Shown here piece after piece: positions 39,019-47,927 of a stretch of 64,000 nucleotides of DNA; within the stretch, counting starts at the first letter, position 1, and the number at the start of each line of letters is the position of its first letter. The stretch is from Celerinatantimonas sp046054165. GTDB lineage: Bacteria > Pseudomonadota > Gammaproteobacteria > Enterobacterales > Celerinatantimonadaceae. The DNA lies in NCBI RefSeq assembly GCF_046054165.1, contig NZ_JBFNXK010000001.1, forward strand, positions 442,166 to 506,165, written 5' to 3'. A program made the translations under genes and the position numbers. The notes below the pieces were generated by a model. It had not been told where the DNA came from, did not search any database, and saw nothing but the letters and a program-made list of their open reading frames with translations.

Positions 39019-41181
39019 ATGAACAAAATCTGGCATTATCTGTCTCCACCGTCTTATCATAACCCCCAGTTTTTAATTGCTAGTAAAGCAGCCTTTTTAA
39101 TCATTTGCTATTTAAGTGGCTATTACTTTTCAATTCCCATTATTTATGTCGCTACATTGGCTTTAGGGGTTGTTGCTGCGGCATTAGCTGATCATCCAGC
39201 CCTTTATGTAAATCCATTAAAATCCCTATGGATTATGCTCATTAGTTTTAGCCTCGCCGCCTATTCAGTCACTTGGCTTTACCATTATCCGGTGTTTTTT
39301 GCCGTGGGTATTTTTAGCTCAACATTTTTATTTGTAATGTTAGCAGCCCTCGAAGCTCGGTTTGGTCCTATCGCCATGAGTGCTCTGATCGCAGCGATAT
39401 ACACCATGCTAGGTTACGCTCAATATCAAGATCCTTGGCAGCAACCTTGGTTTTTACTGGGTGGGGCATTAAGTTATATCCTGCTATCTTTTATTATCCA
39501 TGCCATTCGACCGAATCAAAGTCTACGCCAGCATAGTAAAGAGCTGTTTATTCTGTTAGCCAAGTATCAGGCAGAAAAAGCCCGTTATTTCAAAGCGCAT
39601 ACCAATACGGAACAACTGCAACTATCATTAGCTCAGCTTTCAAGTCAGGCCTCTCTTGCCCTGGCTCAAATGCGCCGTTTACTGTTGATACGACAAGCAC
39701 AAAAACGTACTGCCAATCAGAAGTCTGGTTATTTGAACCTGTTTTTTAAAGCACAGCTCTTATCTGAACGAATAATTTCCAGCCATATCGACTATGCGGC
39801 ACTCCACCAAAAACTGATCGACACAGATATTCCTAAACAATTGCATTTTATTATGCTGGAGCTTGCTAAACGGATCAGTAGACAAACTGAAGTGCTCTCA
39901 GCTAAAAACACATTAGCCGATACAATCGCCAGATTAGCCACCCGTTTGAGAGGTGAGATCCATTTACGAGAAGCATTAGGACCAGTCCAATATAATCAGT
40001 TAAGTTATATGCTGGCGAATCTGAAGCAAATGGAAAAAATTACTCGTCAGGATACCCCATTTCCAACCCAAGATTTTCAATTTGAAGCGATTGAGGCTTT
40101 AACCTGGAAGGTCTTGTGGCAGCGACTAACAAACCCAACAAACCGTCTGTTTCGACATGCATTGCGACAAGCTCTGTGTATGCTAGCCGGATATGGCATT
40201 ATTCTGCTCATTCCCGGTCCATCCCACGGACAAGATTATTGGCTATTATTAACAACATTACTGGTCACAAAACCGAATTACTCGGCAACCCGCCAAAAAT
40301 TATTCGAGCGTATTGCCGGAACTTTAATTGGGATTGCAATAGCTAGTGGTTTAGTTGCGATTCATATGCCGACCATGCTTATTTTAATTATCACCGCCCT
40401 GAGCGGTTTCTTATTTTTTTGGTACTTTAGTTATCGTTATGACATCGCCGTGATCATGATTACCATTTTTGTGGCCTTATCGCTCAACTTACTCGGGGTC
40501 GATTCGCTGGTGACAGTTTCGGTCCGAGTCGTGGCAACGCTTTTAGGTGCACTACTGGTTTATTTGGCGGTTCGGTTTATCTGGCCGGATTGGTTAGGTA
40601 ACCATACTCCGGCAATTATGACTCAACTGCTAAAACAGATCCGTCTATATCAAAATTGTATTTTCAACCATTATCAGAAACAACAAGCCCTAGAAGACGA
40701 ACCCTATCGTATGGCCCGCTTTCATGCTCATACAGCGGAAGCCGAATTAATGAATCACTGGCGGGGATTACTCTCAGAACCAGTCTCCCGCCGAACTCAA
40801 TTATCACTGATCTATCAGCTTTCCGGTCACTTTCATGCTTATTTATCACACCTTTCTGCGTTGGCCCTCTACCGAAACCGGACCATTTCTCCACGCTCCA
40901 TCTCGTTGTTGGGAGAAATTAATCAAACCTTAATGGAAACACTGAGTCAAATTGAGAGCGTCATCAGTCAGCCACAACCTATCGATATGGAACCGATGCA
41001 ACAGATTATTCGAACAATTAACGAACAACTCCGACAACTCATTATTGATCTGCATGGGGATGAGCTATTAATCGCTTACCAATTGCAGCAGATGACAGAA
41101 AATCTCGAACAGATACAATCATTGCTAATGACCCATTTACACGTTCCAGAACTACACCCGACAGAGTATCATCATGCTTGA
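39019..41181 (+). CDS. yccS: FUSC-family inner-membrane protein, YccS type
   Basis: 720 residues. Two blocks of membrane helices (about residues 20-160 and 390-530) are separated by soluble helical domains, the YccS/YhfK plan (FUSC family, related to aromatic-acid efflux pumps). The second block starts LFRHALRQALCMLAGYGIILLIPGPSHGQDYWLLLTTLLVTKPNYSATRQKL, a recognised FUSC signature. The transported substrate is unknown. It overlaps tusE by eight bases. Confidence 0.9.
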   Translation: MNKIWHYLSPPSYHNPQFLIASKAAFLIICYLSGYYFSIPIIYVATLALGVVAAALADHPALYVNPLKSLWIMLISFSLAAYSVTWLYHYPVFFAVGIFSSTFLFVMLAALEARFGPIAMSALIAAIYTMLGYAQYQDPWQQPWFLLGGALSYILLSFIIHAIRPNQSLRQHSKELFILLAKYQAEKARYFKAHTNTEQLQLSLAQLSSQASLALAQMRRLLLIRQAQKRTANQKSGYLNLFFKAQLLSERIISSHIDYAALHQKLIDTDIPKQLHFIMLELAKRISRQTEVLSAKNTLADTIARLATRLRGEIHLREALGPVQYNQLSYMLANLKQMEKITRQDTPFPTQDFQFEAIEALTWKVLWQRLTNPTNRLFRHALRQALCMLAGYGIILLIPGPSHGQDYWLLLTTLLVTKPNYSATRQKLFERIAGTLIGIAIASGLVAIHMPTMLILIITALSGFLFFWYFSYRYDIAVIMITIFVALSLNLLGVDSLVTVSVRVVATLLGALLVYLAVRFIWPDWLGNHTPAIMTQLLKQIRLYQNCIFNHYQKQQALEDEPYRMARFHAHTAEAELMNHWRGLLSEPVSRRTQLSLIYQLSGHFHAYLSHLSALALYRNRTISPRSISLLGEINQTLMETLSQIESVISQPQPIDMEPMQQIIRTINEQLRQLIIDLHGDELLIAYQLQQMTENLEQIQSLLMTHLHVPELHPTEYHHA

Positions 41182-41503
41182 ATTCAATGGCATTCAAATC
41201 GACACCGATCCAGAAGGCTATCTATTAGATAGCCAATTATGGAGTGAAAATTTAGCTCTCATCATTGCACAAAAAGAAGGGATCACACTGACCGAACCCC
41301 ATTGGGAAGTGGTCCATTTCGTCCGCAATTTTTACTTGGAATACAATACATCCCCCGCGATACGTCCTTTGGTTAAAGCGATGGGAAATAAATACGGACC
41401 GGAAAAAGGCAATAGCCGCTACCTATATCGGTTGTTCCCAAAAGGCCCGGCTAAGCAAGCCACAAAAATTGCAGGGCTCCCCAAGCCTGCTCGCTGTATT
41501 TAA
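41174..41503 (+). CDS. tusE: Sulfurtransferase TusE (DsrC family)
   Basis: 109 residues. Accepts sulfur from TusBCD and passes it to MnmA for 2-thiouridine in tRNA wobble bases. The C-terminal GLPKPARCI holds the essential penultimate Cys. The SRYLYRLFPKGPAKQATKIAG segment is family-typical. It is coupled to yccS by overlap. Confidence 0.96.
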   Translation: MLEFNGIQIDTDPEGYLLDSQLWSENLALIIAQKEGITLTEPHWEVVHFVRNFYLEYNTSPAIRPLVKAMGNKYGPEKGNSRYLYRLFPKGPAKQATKIAGLPKPARCI

Positions 41504-41558
41504 CACTCAGCTTCGCCCTGTCTGGCAAATATTAAGATATCTAAAAAACCCCACCCGA

Positions 41559-41579
41559 CCTCCCCTTAAAAAGGGGAGG
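41559..41579. repeat. GC-rich short palindrome, copy 1
   Basis: CCTCCCCTT (41559-41567) pairs perfectly with AAGGGGAGG (41571-41579) around AAA. A similar element lies at 41691-41715. It resembles dispersed CCCCTTAAAAAGGGG elements found between genes in marine gammaproteobacteria. This copy could also terminate tusE. Confidence 0.65.
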
Positions 41580-41690
41580 AAATAAAATATTCTCTCTTGC
41601 CAATTAGGTACGTGAATAACGATATTCATATTTTAACAACTCACACCAACCCATCCTTCACTTTTATCAGAGGACGTGGCACCAATCCGT

Positions 41691-41715
41691 CCTTCCCCCC
41701 TTAAAAAGGGGGAGC
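41691..41715. repeat. GC-rich short palindrome, copy 2
   Basis: CCCCCTT (41696-41702) pairs with AAGGGGG (41706-41712) around AAA, followed by GAGCTAGAGGGGGT. It abuts the left end of the decayed IS element, so the IS may have inserted next to it. Confidence 0.6.
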
Positions 41716-41724
41716 TAGAGGGGG

Positions 41725-42049
41725 TGTACAGACCGAGGACATGGTTTACAAAATAAACTGGAGACATCGTTTACACACGTTAACACTCATAATCGGAGGT
41801 ACTGGCTATGACTTGGAAAGAAACTTGTGTAATGGACTTAAAAATTCAACTGATTGCCGACTGGTTATCTGGTCATTATTCAAAAAGGTTACTGTCTTCG
41901 ACAGTATTTCATCAGTCGTCCTACGGTCGATCAATGGATTGCCCGATATCAATCTCAGGGCCTGTACAAACGGGACATCAGAGACTTAAAAATCCCATCC
42001 ATTTGCCTTCTTTTCCAAAGGAAAAGCAGAGTCTGGCTGGAGCTCAACA
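41725..42049 (+). pseudogene. Remnant of an IS481-like transposase
   Basis: The left terminus begins TGTACAGACCG and has repeated GACATGGTTTACA/GACATCGTTTACA blocks. The frame from ATG 41808 reads MTWKETCVMDLKIQLIADWL, the start of IS481-family transposases. It then shifts: ISRPTVDQWIARYQSQGLY, part of the HTH, appears in another frame from 41854, and traces of FSKEKQSL follow. Catalytic DDE residues are absent. The element is truncated and frameshifted, so it is inactive. Confidence 0.82.
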
Positions 42050-42080
42050 AAAAAATCCCTCAATATCTATCGAGGGATTT
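42050..42080 (-). terminator. Intrinsic terminator of the tad operon
   Basis: AAATCCCTC (42053-42061) pairs with GAGGGATTT (42072-42080). On the minus strand the stem is followed by a T run. It lies 29 bases after the last tad-locus stop. Confidence 0.85.
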
Positions 42081-42108
42081 GTGCAGGAAAGTCAGAATAA
42101 TTTCCATT

Positions 42109-42633
42109 CTATTGCAACATGATATCGGCGCGACGATTTAGCGCTCTGCCCTGTTCTGTTTGATTTGTTGCAACCGGAAGTGTCTCCCCCGCACTAGATA
42201 TCATAATAGCATCGGCGGCCAATCCATGTTGTGATAGATAAGCCTTCACCATCTGAGCTCGCTTCATTCCTAACTGCTGGTTATATCTATTGGGGCCGAT
42301 TGCATCCGTATACCCAGTCACATGAATTTTTAGTTCAGTACCTTGTTTTACAGCCTGAAGAGCCCTATCTATTTTGGCCTTTTCAGAAGAACTCAATCCT
42401 ACTTGATTAAAACCAAAATGAACCATTAACACTGATTTTCCCGGGCAAGACGCTGTATCAACAAGAACAGAATGAGAACCTAATTTTTTGACTTCATAGC
42501 CTTCATAACTCTCCCCAACCCGATACGATTGCACCGTAATCGGATGACAGGAAGACGCTATAGCTATATTTGTCCCCCATCCCATAACGACAAAAACAGC
42601 TGAGGCCATATAATAGAGCGGTTTAATTCGCAT
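42109..42633 (-). CDS. OmpA-family peptidoglycan-binding protein, end of tad locus
   Basis: 174 residues from ATG 42633, just after the tadG stop; this start gives a clean signal peptide (MRIKPLYYMASAVFVVMG...IAIASS). An upstream in-frame ATG at 42663 lies inside tadG. C-terminal OmpA domain (about 70-170) with VTGYTDAIGPNRYNQQLGMKRAQMVKAYL and GRALNRRADIML. In Vibrio-type tad loci such a protein follows tadG and probably anchors the apparatus to the cell wall. Confidence 0.9.
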   Translation of the reverse strand: MRIKPLYYMASAVFVVMGWGTNIAIASSCHPITVQSYRVGESYEGYEVKKLGSHSVLVDTASCPGKSVLMVHFGFNQVGLSSSEKAKIDRALQAVKQGTELKIHVTGYTDAIGPNRYNQQLGMKRAQMVKAYLSQHGLAADAIMISSAGETLPVATNQTEQGRALNRRADIMLQ

Positions 42634-42637
42634 AAAT

Positions 42638-44251
42638 CTAATCCGTTGAATAATTATGTTCATAAAGATGGCCGATTTCTTCAGTAATCAACGATAAAAT
42701 ACTATTATAAATAGCACTGTAATCCTTAGCTTCAATAATACTGTTGGAATCGGTACATTCAGCTAATCCCGGATTTTCCTGGGGATTATAATCAAAGCCA
42801 ATCACAGCAATTTTCAGCGTCTGGCCTTTATTCGTAAACTGTTGTCTTAAATAATCACAAAGCCCGGCATCATAATAGTTACGGCTGACACTATCGGTAT
42901 CCTTCCCATCAGAAAGAACAATAATTAAGTTATCTGTATTCGATGATTTTTTATTCAATAATAGTTGTGCCGCCGGAATAACACCTTGGCTAGAAGCCGT
43001 TCCCCCACTGGGGAAGAAGTTTTCAATATCTGTTTTTATCGTTGAAAAATTATCCGTCAAATCGATCGTATATGAATATCCGGTATAACCGGGAGCATCA
43101 CCATTTTGTGCAATTGAAGTACAATTATTGCGCCAATCAGTTCGAGAGGTATAATTACTACAGCCGATATAATTACGAATTTTAAGATTACGATTATATT
43201 CATCAGGATAATTTTGTATCCACCAAGAGTAATCATTCGAATTTACAGACCACTGATCATATGGCCAAGTGTCATATGAGTAAGGCTGATACTCACAATG
43301 ATAATTCCACCATCCCCCAGAACATACTTGCCGAGAACCAGAACGCTCACCCAATGACCAATGCAAATAATATTGTAATCTTTGCTTATCTGGAACCGCA
43401 GAGCCTAATGTAGGAATACCATTAGGATAATCCCGATGTAAATTGATATTATCCGCATTAAAATCATCAGCCGTAAATGAAGGATAGATGGAATTTAAAT
43501 TATCACGTTCATAAATTCGGGGATTATTATATCGGCTATAAGTAAAGCTACGATCCCTAATCGTCTGATTATCAATCGTTTTGTTATAATTACTATAAGG
43601 CACAATAGCAATCGAATTCCGCTCAGTTCGATTAGAGCGCTCAGCTAATGCATTATAGCTAGCTAATGTATCTAAAATATTTTCAATAATATCGATCACA
43701 CCAGCATATTTTGCTTTATTCTGCTCTCCAAATCCATCCAGCATCGACCCTGACATATCAGTCACGAAAGCCACATCAACAAATTTTTGCTGGTACTTAC
43801 GAGCTACGGCATTATTCGTTAAGTTTTGATTCGCATCAAAACCCGCAATCAAATCGCTTCCAGGAAACCAACTCAGAAAAGAACTTTGTATCTTTACATT
43901 ATATTCATTAAATTGGAGCCCTTCTTTATCATAAACACCGGCAATACCACACTGGCTCCCGTAGATCTGCTGGCAAGTTTTAGACGTTATTGTAATGTTT
44001 TTCGCATCAATATTTGCATCAGGGATAGTCGCAGCAATATAGTTTTGAACCCGCGTTTTATCATCACTATGATCAACGGCAGCTGCGACGGCTAATGATG
44101 CACTTTCAGCCACATCACTAAGTCGGGCGCTATCCGTTAAATAGCGGGTTCCTTCAATCGCCAATACAAAAAAGCCAAAGAAAAAGGGAAATATAATTAC
44201 AAAGACAATGGCAGCTACACCGCGCTGGTGAATCGGATTTTTCATCGTCAA
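42638..44251 (-). CDS. tadG: TadG-like pilus protein with von Willebrand A domain
   Basis: 537 residues. The N-terminal QRGVAAIVFVIIFPFFFGFFVLA is a pseudopilin-type membrane segment. A vWA domain follows with the metal site DMSGSM at about residue 170 and a second segment LIIVLSDGKDTDSVSRNYYDAGLCDYL. The central insert (about 230-380) is Tyr/Asn/Trp/Ser-rich. It may be an adhesive or assembly protein of the Flp pilus. Confidence 0.88.
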   Translation of the reverse strand: MTMKNPIHQRGVAAIVFVIIFPFFFGFFVLAIEGTRYLTDSARLSDVAESASLAVAAAVDHSDDKTRVQNYIAATIPDANIDAKNITITSKTCQQIYGSQCGIAGVYDKEGLQFNEYNVKIQSSFLSWFPGSDLIAGFDANQNLTNNAVARKYQQKFVDVAFVTDMSGSMLDGFGEQNKAKYAGVIDIIENILDTLASYNALAERSNRTERNSIAIVPYSNYNKTIDNQTIRDRSFTYSRYNNPRIYERDNLNSIYPSFTADDFNADNINLHRDYPNGIPTLGSAVPDKQRLQYYLHWSLGERSGSRQVCSGGWWNYHCEYQPYSYDTWPYDQWSVNSNDYSWWIQNYPDEYNRNLKIRNYIGCSNYTSRTDWRNNCTSIAQNGDAPGYTGYSYTIDLTDNFSTIKTDIENFFPSGGTASSQGVIPAAQLLLNKKSSNTDNLIIVLSDGKDTDSVSRNYYDAGLCDYLRQQFTNKGQTLKIAVIGFDYNPQENPGLAECTDSNSIIEAKDYSAIYNSILSLITEEIGHLYEHNYSTD

Positions 44252-44823
44252 CGCCCTATCATGATAGAATTAGAACGAACCCATTCATAGTCCTGATCAA
44301 CCAACCGTCCGTACCAGTTATCAGTTCGATAACAAACGGTGACTTGATAAATATCGGCTCGTCTATCTTCATTAGTAACCGGGGATAAACTCTTGGCCTT
44401 AACTAACGTTAAATTCACCGGAGAACCACAGGTCACACTATCTCCAGCCTGATAGGTTATTTTACTAATTTGAGTATCGTTATTTTCAAAGTGATATCGC
44501 TCAAATACAACGGCATAGCGTGCGCTATCAAAATGACTCATGGTTCTTTTTAAAGATTTCTGCACAATCTGATTAATTTGAGCGGATTGAGTACGAAATG
44601 CTGAAGTCGATGTTGCATCAGCATCGGTATATAGCTGTGTCCGTTCTTTTATCACACTTACGGCCGAATAACTCATGCGATCTAACATGCCCTGAATCGA
44701 CTGCTTAATCACCACATCCGATGTAAAAACGAGAATAGTACTCATAAATATAGCGATAATCGCTAATTCAATCGTAAAGACTCCCCGACATTGAGTTTTA
44801 GTTGTAAAATTTGTTACGTTCAT
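44248..44823 (-). CDS. tadF: TadF-like pseudopilin
   Basis: 191 residues from ATG 44823 (the frame is open to TTG 44838). It has a pseudopilin-type N-terminus, QCRGVFTIELAIIAIFMSTILVF, with the Gly-Val cleavage pair and Glu at +5, then a soluble domain. It overlaps tadE and tadG. Confidence 0.85.
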   Translation of the reverse strand: MNVTNFTTKTQCRGVFTIELAIIAIFMSTILVFTSDVVIKQSIQGMLDRMSYSAVSVIKERTQLYTDADATSTSAFRTQSAQINQIVQKSLKRTMSHFDSARYAVVFERYHFENNDTQISKITYQAGDSVTCGSPVNLTLVKAKSLSPVTNEDRRADIYQVTVCYRTDNWYGRLVDQDYEWVRSNSIMIGR

Positions 44824-45343
44824 ATTCTTGGACCACAAAAACTTCGCGTTTAAGGCTGATTTCCTGAGCGTTAAACAAATTAAACAATGGGCTAAAGTGA
44901 TAACTCACCTGATAAACGGCTACCGGAGCGTCGTTTTCTTCAGACACCGCACCTTGAGACAAACAATCAGTCGTTGTGTTATCTTCATCTTCTGTGTTGC
45001 AATTACTCGCAAGTGACTGAATTGATTCATAGTAATAGGTCCGAATCGAAAATTTATCCGGATCAACAAGCTTTCCCCAAACCCCCGCCTGTTTAATCAA
45101 AAAATAGCGAAATTGAGCCTGATAGGAGAGCGTCGCACTGGTATCATCTTCAGATTTATGCGTTGGGATGCTAGCTCGAGTATTGCGTGCTGTTTCGGCG
45201 ACTGCATAATCAATAACGCCTGACACATATCCCATATAAGCAATCTGAGCCCATACGAAGAACAACGCCATGAAGAAAAAGAATCCCATGGAGAATTCAA
45301 TGGATACAACACCTTTGTGATGAGAGCCCCGCTTTTGCATCAC
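44798..45343 (-). CDS. tadE: TadE-like pseudopilin
   Basis: 181 residues. N-terminus KGVVSIEFSMGFFFFMALFFVWAQIA is a TadE-type pseudopilin segment with the G-V cleavage site and Glu at +5. TadE and TadF are minor pilins processed by TadV. Overlaps tadD by four bases. Confidence 0.88.
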   Translation of the reverse strand: MMQKRGSHHKGVVSIEFSMGFFFFMALFFVWAQIAYMGYVSGVIDYAVAETARNTRASIPTHKSEDDTSATLSYQAQFRYFLIKQAGVWGKLVDPDKFSIRTYYYESIQSLASNCNTEDEDNTTTDCLSQGAVSEENDAPVAVYQVSYHFSPLFNLFNAQEISLKREVFVVQEYERNKFYN

Positions 45344-46131
45344 TCAGTATCCTTATGCGTCATCATGGCTAGCTGTTGATATACGGCTTTGGCCTTTCCA
45401 GGCTCGCCCTCGGCATACACTTCTTTAAATAAGAAATATTGATGACTTTTAGCTAATGCTACGAGTAAGTTCGCTCGGATCTTACTATCGGCTTGACCAT
45501 TTCGATAAAGCGGCATCAACTTATCAATCGCATCTTGATAACGCTGCTGATAAATATCAATCATCGCTAGATTATTTAATACTACCGTATCGGTATACAT
45601 CAAAGATCGAGCTTTATTAAATGCCCGTCGAGCCGAGATAAAATCATCCAGACTAGCACTTACAATCCCCTGCAAATTATAATATTTGGCTTGATCTGAA
45701 TGTAGCATAATAGCTGAGCTAATCGCTTTTAAAGCCTCGGTATCTTTATTCTTTTCATGCAAACATTGCGCTTCCAGATAAAAAACTTCAGCATTGGGCT
45801 TCTCATGCTGCTTCATATACTGGATCTGAAACATAGCCGAATCCGTATCCCCGGAACGATAGTAAGTTTGAGCTAATTTCAAACGTACCGAACTCGAATC
45901 ACGTTGCTCTATTTTCTTTTTATATAACTCAATGAGTCCCGGATAATTCTCAGCCTTAATCATTAACTGTTCTTTCTCTCGGGCATTTAACGGAGTGGTA
46001 TCTCCAACAGTATCAGTTGACACCGATGAGCGAGCCGGGACAAAATGCCCTGCCTGCCGGTCAGAACTACAAGCCGCTAAAAAAATACAGGTGAAAAGGA
46101 CACTAATCTGGCATATTCTACTGAAAACCAT
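45340..46131 (-). CDS. tadD: TadD lipoprotein with TPR repeats
   Basis: 263 residues. Lipoprotein signal with lipobox L-A-A-C near residue 21. TPR-like helical repeats from about residue 70 to 230 (for example VRLKLAQTYYRSGDTDSAMFQIQYM). TadD is thought to assist secretin assembly (pilotin-like). Overlaps tadC by 14 bases. Confidence 0.9.
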   Translation of the reverse strand: MVFSRICQISVLFTCIFLAACSSDRQAGHFVPARSSVSTDTVGDTTPLNAREKEQLMIKAENYPGLIELYKKKIEQRDSSSVRLKLAQTYYRSGDTDSAMFQIQYMKQHEKPNAEVFYLEAQCLHEKNKDTEALKAISSAIMLHSDQAKYYNLQGIVSASLDDFISARRAFNKARSLMYTDTVVLNNLAMIDIYQQRYQDAIDKLMPLYRNGQADSKIRANLLVALAKSHQYFLFKEVYAEGEPGKAKAVYQQLAMMTHKDTE

Positions 46132-47002
46132 AATAAAATAACCTCATCACACCCGGTCCGGCGACTAAAACAACAATCGGCAACATAATAAATAAGATAA
46201 GAGGGATAGACATCTTGGCAGACAGCTTCCCTACTTTTTCTTCCAGAGTCAGCATCTGTAATTCTCGAATATCTTTTGACAGCGTTAGTAACACATTATA
46301 AATCGATGTTCCGTATTGAAGACTCTGATTGATCGTATTCACAAATGAGCGCATTTCATTGCTGGGAACCCGTTCTAAAAGTTCTGAAAGCGCTTTCGGT
46401 AAACCCACAATCTTCGACCGATCCGTCGTTTTTTTGATCATATAGGCTAAATCTTTATCAAAACTAGCCACCTCTTTAGTAATGTACATAAAAGACGCTT
46501 CGATCGTCATCCCTGTTTGGACACAAACCCCAAGTAAATCAATTAAATAAGGTAAGTTAGACGATATTTTTCGAGTTAATTGAGACTTGCGCTGATTTAA
46601 ATAAATATCAGGAACCATAATGAAAAAAATAGCGAAGACAGCAATCACACTGACTAAATGCTGAAACTCTGATAATCCAAAGAAATCTCTGAAAAAAAAG
46701 GCAATTAATGAAAACAGCGCAAAGAAGCCATATTTCAAAGGGAAAAATAATGCAACATAGCGCTCATCATAAAATCCCGCAGCAACTAATTTTTGCCTTA
46801 ACTCATCATGCCTAATTTGAGTAAATTGACGACTGAAATCCAATAACTTATCACGCCAGGTATAATCACGCTGACGCCGTCCCATAAAGTTTTTTAATTT
46901 TCGTTCGCGGGCGAAGGCCTTCAAAGAAAGCGTCACTAAGACAGCGAGAATCACCGAAATAATAAACGCAATGAACAATAACTGAATTCGATTTAAATTC
47001 AT
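46118..47002 (-). CDS. tadC: TadC inner-membrane platform protein
   Basis: 294 residues, T2SSF fold with hydrophobic segments at both ends and near residues 85-130. The conserved LPYLIDLLGVCVQTGMTIEASF segment and LREL-like IRELQMLTLEEKVGKLSAKMSIPLILFIMLPIVVLVAGPG are TadC hallmarks. Pairs with TadB. Confidence 0.94.
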   Translation of the reverse strand: MNLNRIQLLFIAFIISVILAVLVTLSLKAFARERKLKNFMGRRQRDYTWRDKLLDFSRQFTQIRHDELRQKLVAAGFYDERYVALFFPLKYGFFALFSLIAFFFRDFFGLSEFQHLVSVIAVFAIFFIMVPDIYLNQRKSQLTRKISSNLPYLIDLLGVCVQTGMTIEASFMYITKEVASFDKDLAYMIKKTTDRSKIVGLPKALSELLERVPSNEMRSFVNTINQSLQYGTSIYNVLLTLSKDIRELQMLTLEEKVGKLSAKMSIPLILFIMLPIVVLVAGPGVMRLFYYGFQ

Positions 47003-47925
47003 TTGATCCCCCGCATAAGTGCCGAGATGATCACCATACCGACCAACTCACTGGCCAATACATAATAAAGAATATATTGCCCTCGAGAATCCGTAAAAAT
47101 AAAATTAAAATTATCCGGCGTCATAAAACGCATTACCAGCAAGAAAAAGAAGGGGATTGCAAACACGATTTTTGCTGACATCCTCGCTTCAGCCGTCATT
47201 GCATTTTTCTTTTTCTCCAACGCTCGGGCATCAAACATGACCCGGTTTAGCTGTTGAATAATATCCCGGAGTTGTCCCCCGCGTTCAATATTGGCCCGCA
47301 GGGTAATGGAAAAAAAGACAAATTCAGGATATGGAAACCGAATACAGGCTCGACTCAACACACTATGAGGGGGCTCACCGATCTGAAGTCGTTCTCCCAT
47401 TCGCTTAAACTCTCGTCCGACGTCTGAATCGGATTGCTGTTCACCAACATAAATAATGGCATGCATTAAACTTTCGCCCGCAGTAATAGCACTGGCGAGC
47501 ATGTTTAAAGCATCTGGGAAATGTTCATTAAAATGTTTACTCGCCAACCGGCGTAAAAGAGCAATCCCCACAACGGTCATCACCATTAAAGCGGCCGGCA
47601 AAAACAGCCATAAACTCATATGTAAAAAATAATGATTCAGCAATACGGACAGTATCAGCGTCACCAGATAATATCCCAATACTTTAACGCTGGCGGCACG
47701 GCCCAGAGGAATAACGATACTATAGAAATAAGATTGGAGGCGGCGAACTAAGGGAACATGAGTCAAGGCACTCAAATCGATAATGCTCTGATCAATCATT
47801 TCAGGGGCCAGCGAAGTCTCCTCTTTGGATGAAAAAAAATCCAATTTCTTACGCTTATTCCGAAACTGTGAAAAAAGAGCAATAATGCCTAAGAGGACAG
47901 CAGCAATTCCCAAGATATATGACAT
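46999..47925 (-). CDS. tadB: TadB inner-membrane platform protein
   Basis: 308 residues, T2SSF fold. FPDALNMLASAITAGESLMHAI is the family signature; ANIERGGQLRDIIQQLN and AEARMSAKIVFAIPFFFLLVMRFM follow. Overlaps tadC by four bases. Confidence 0.95.
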   Translation of the reverse strand: MSYILGIAAVLLGIIALFSQFRNKRKKLDFFSSKEETSLAPEMIDQSIIDLSALTHVPLVRRLQSYFYSIVIPLGRAASVKVLGYYLVTLILSVLLNHYFLHMSLWLFLPAALMVMTVVGIALLRRLASKHFNEHFPDALNMLASAITAGESLMHAIIYVGEQQSDSDVGREFKRMGERLQIGEPPHSVLSRACIRFPYPEFVFFSITLRANIERGGQLRDIIQQLNRVMFDARALEKKKNAMTAEARMSAKIVFAIPFFFLLVMRFMTPDNFNFIFTDSRGQYILYYVLASELVGMVIISALMRGIK

Positions 47926-47927
47926 AG

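Noticed and set aside
39019..41181. YccS-type protein as a new transporter
   Set aside because: Length, two-block topology and the FUSC signature are ordinary for the family, and its coupling to tusE near yccA is unremarkable.
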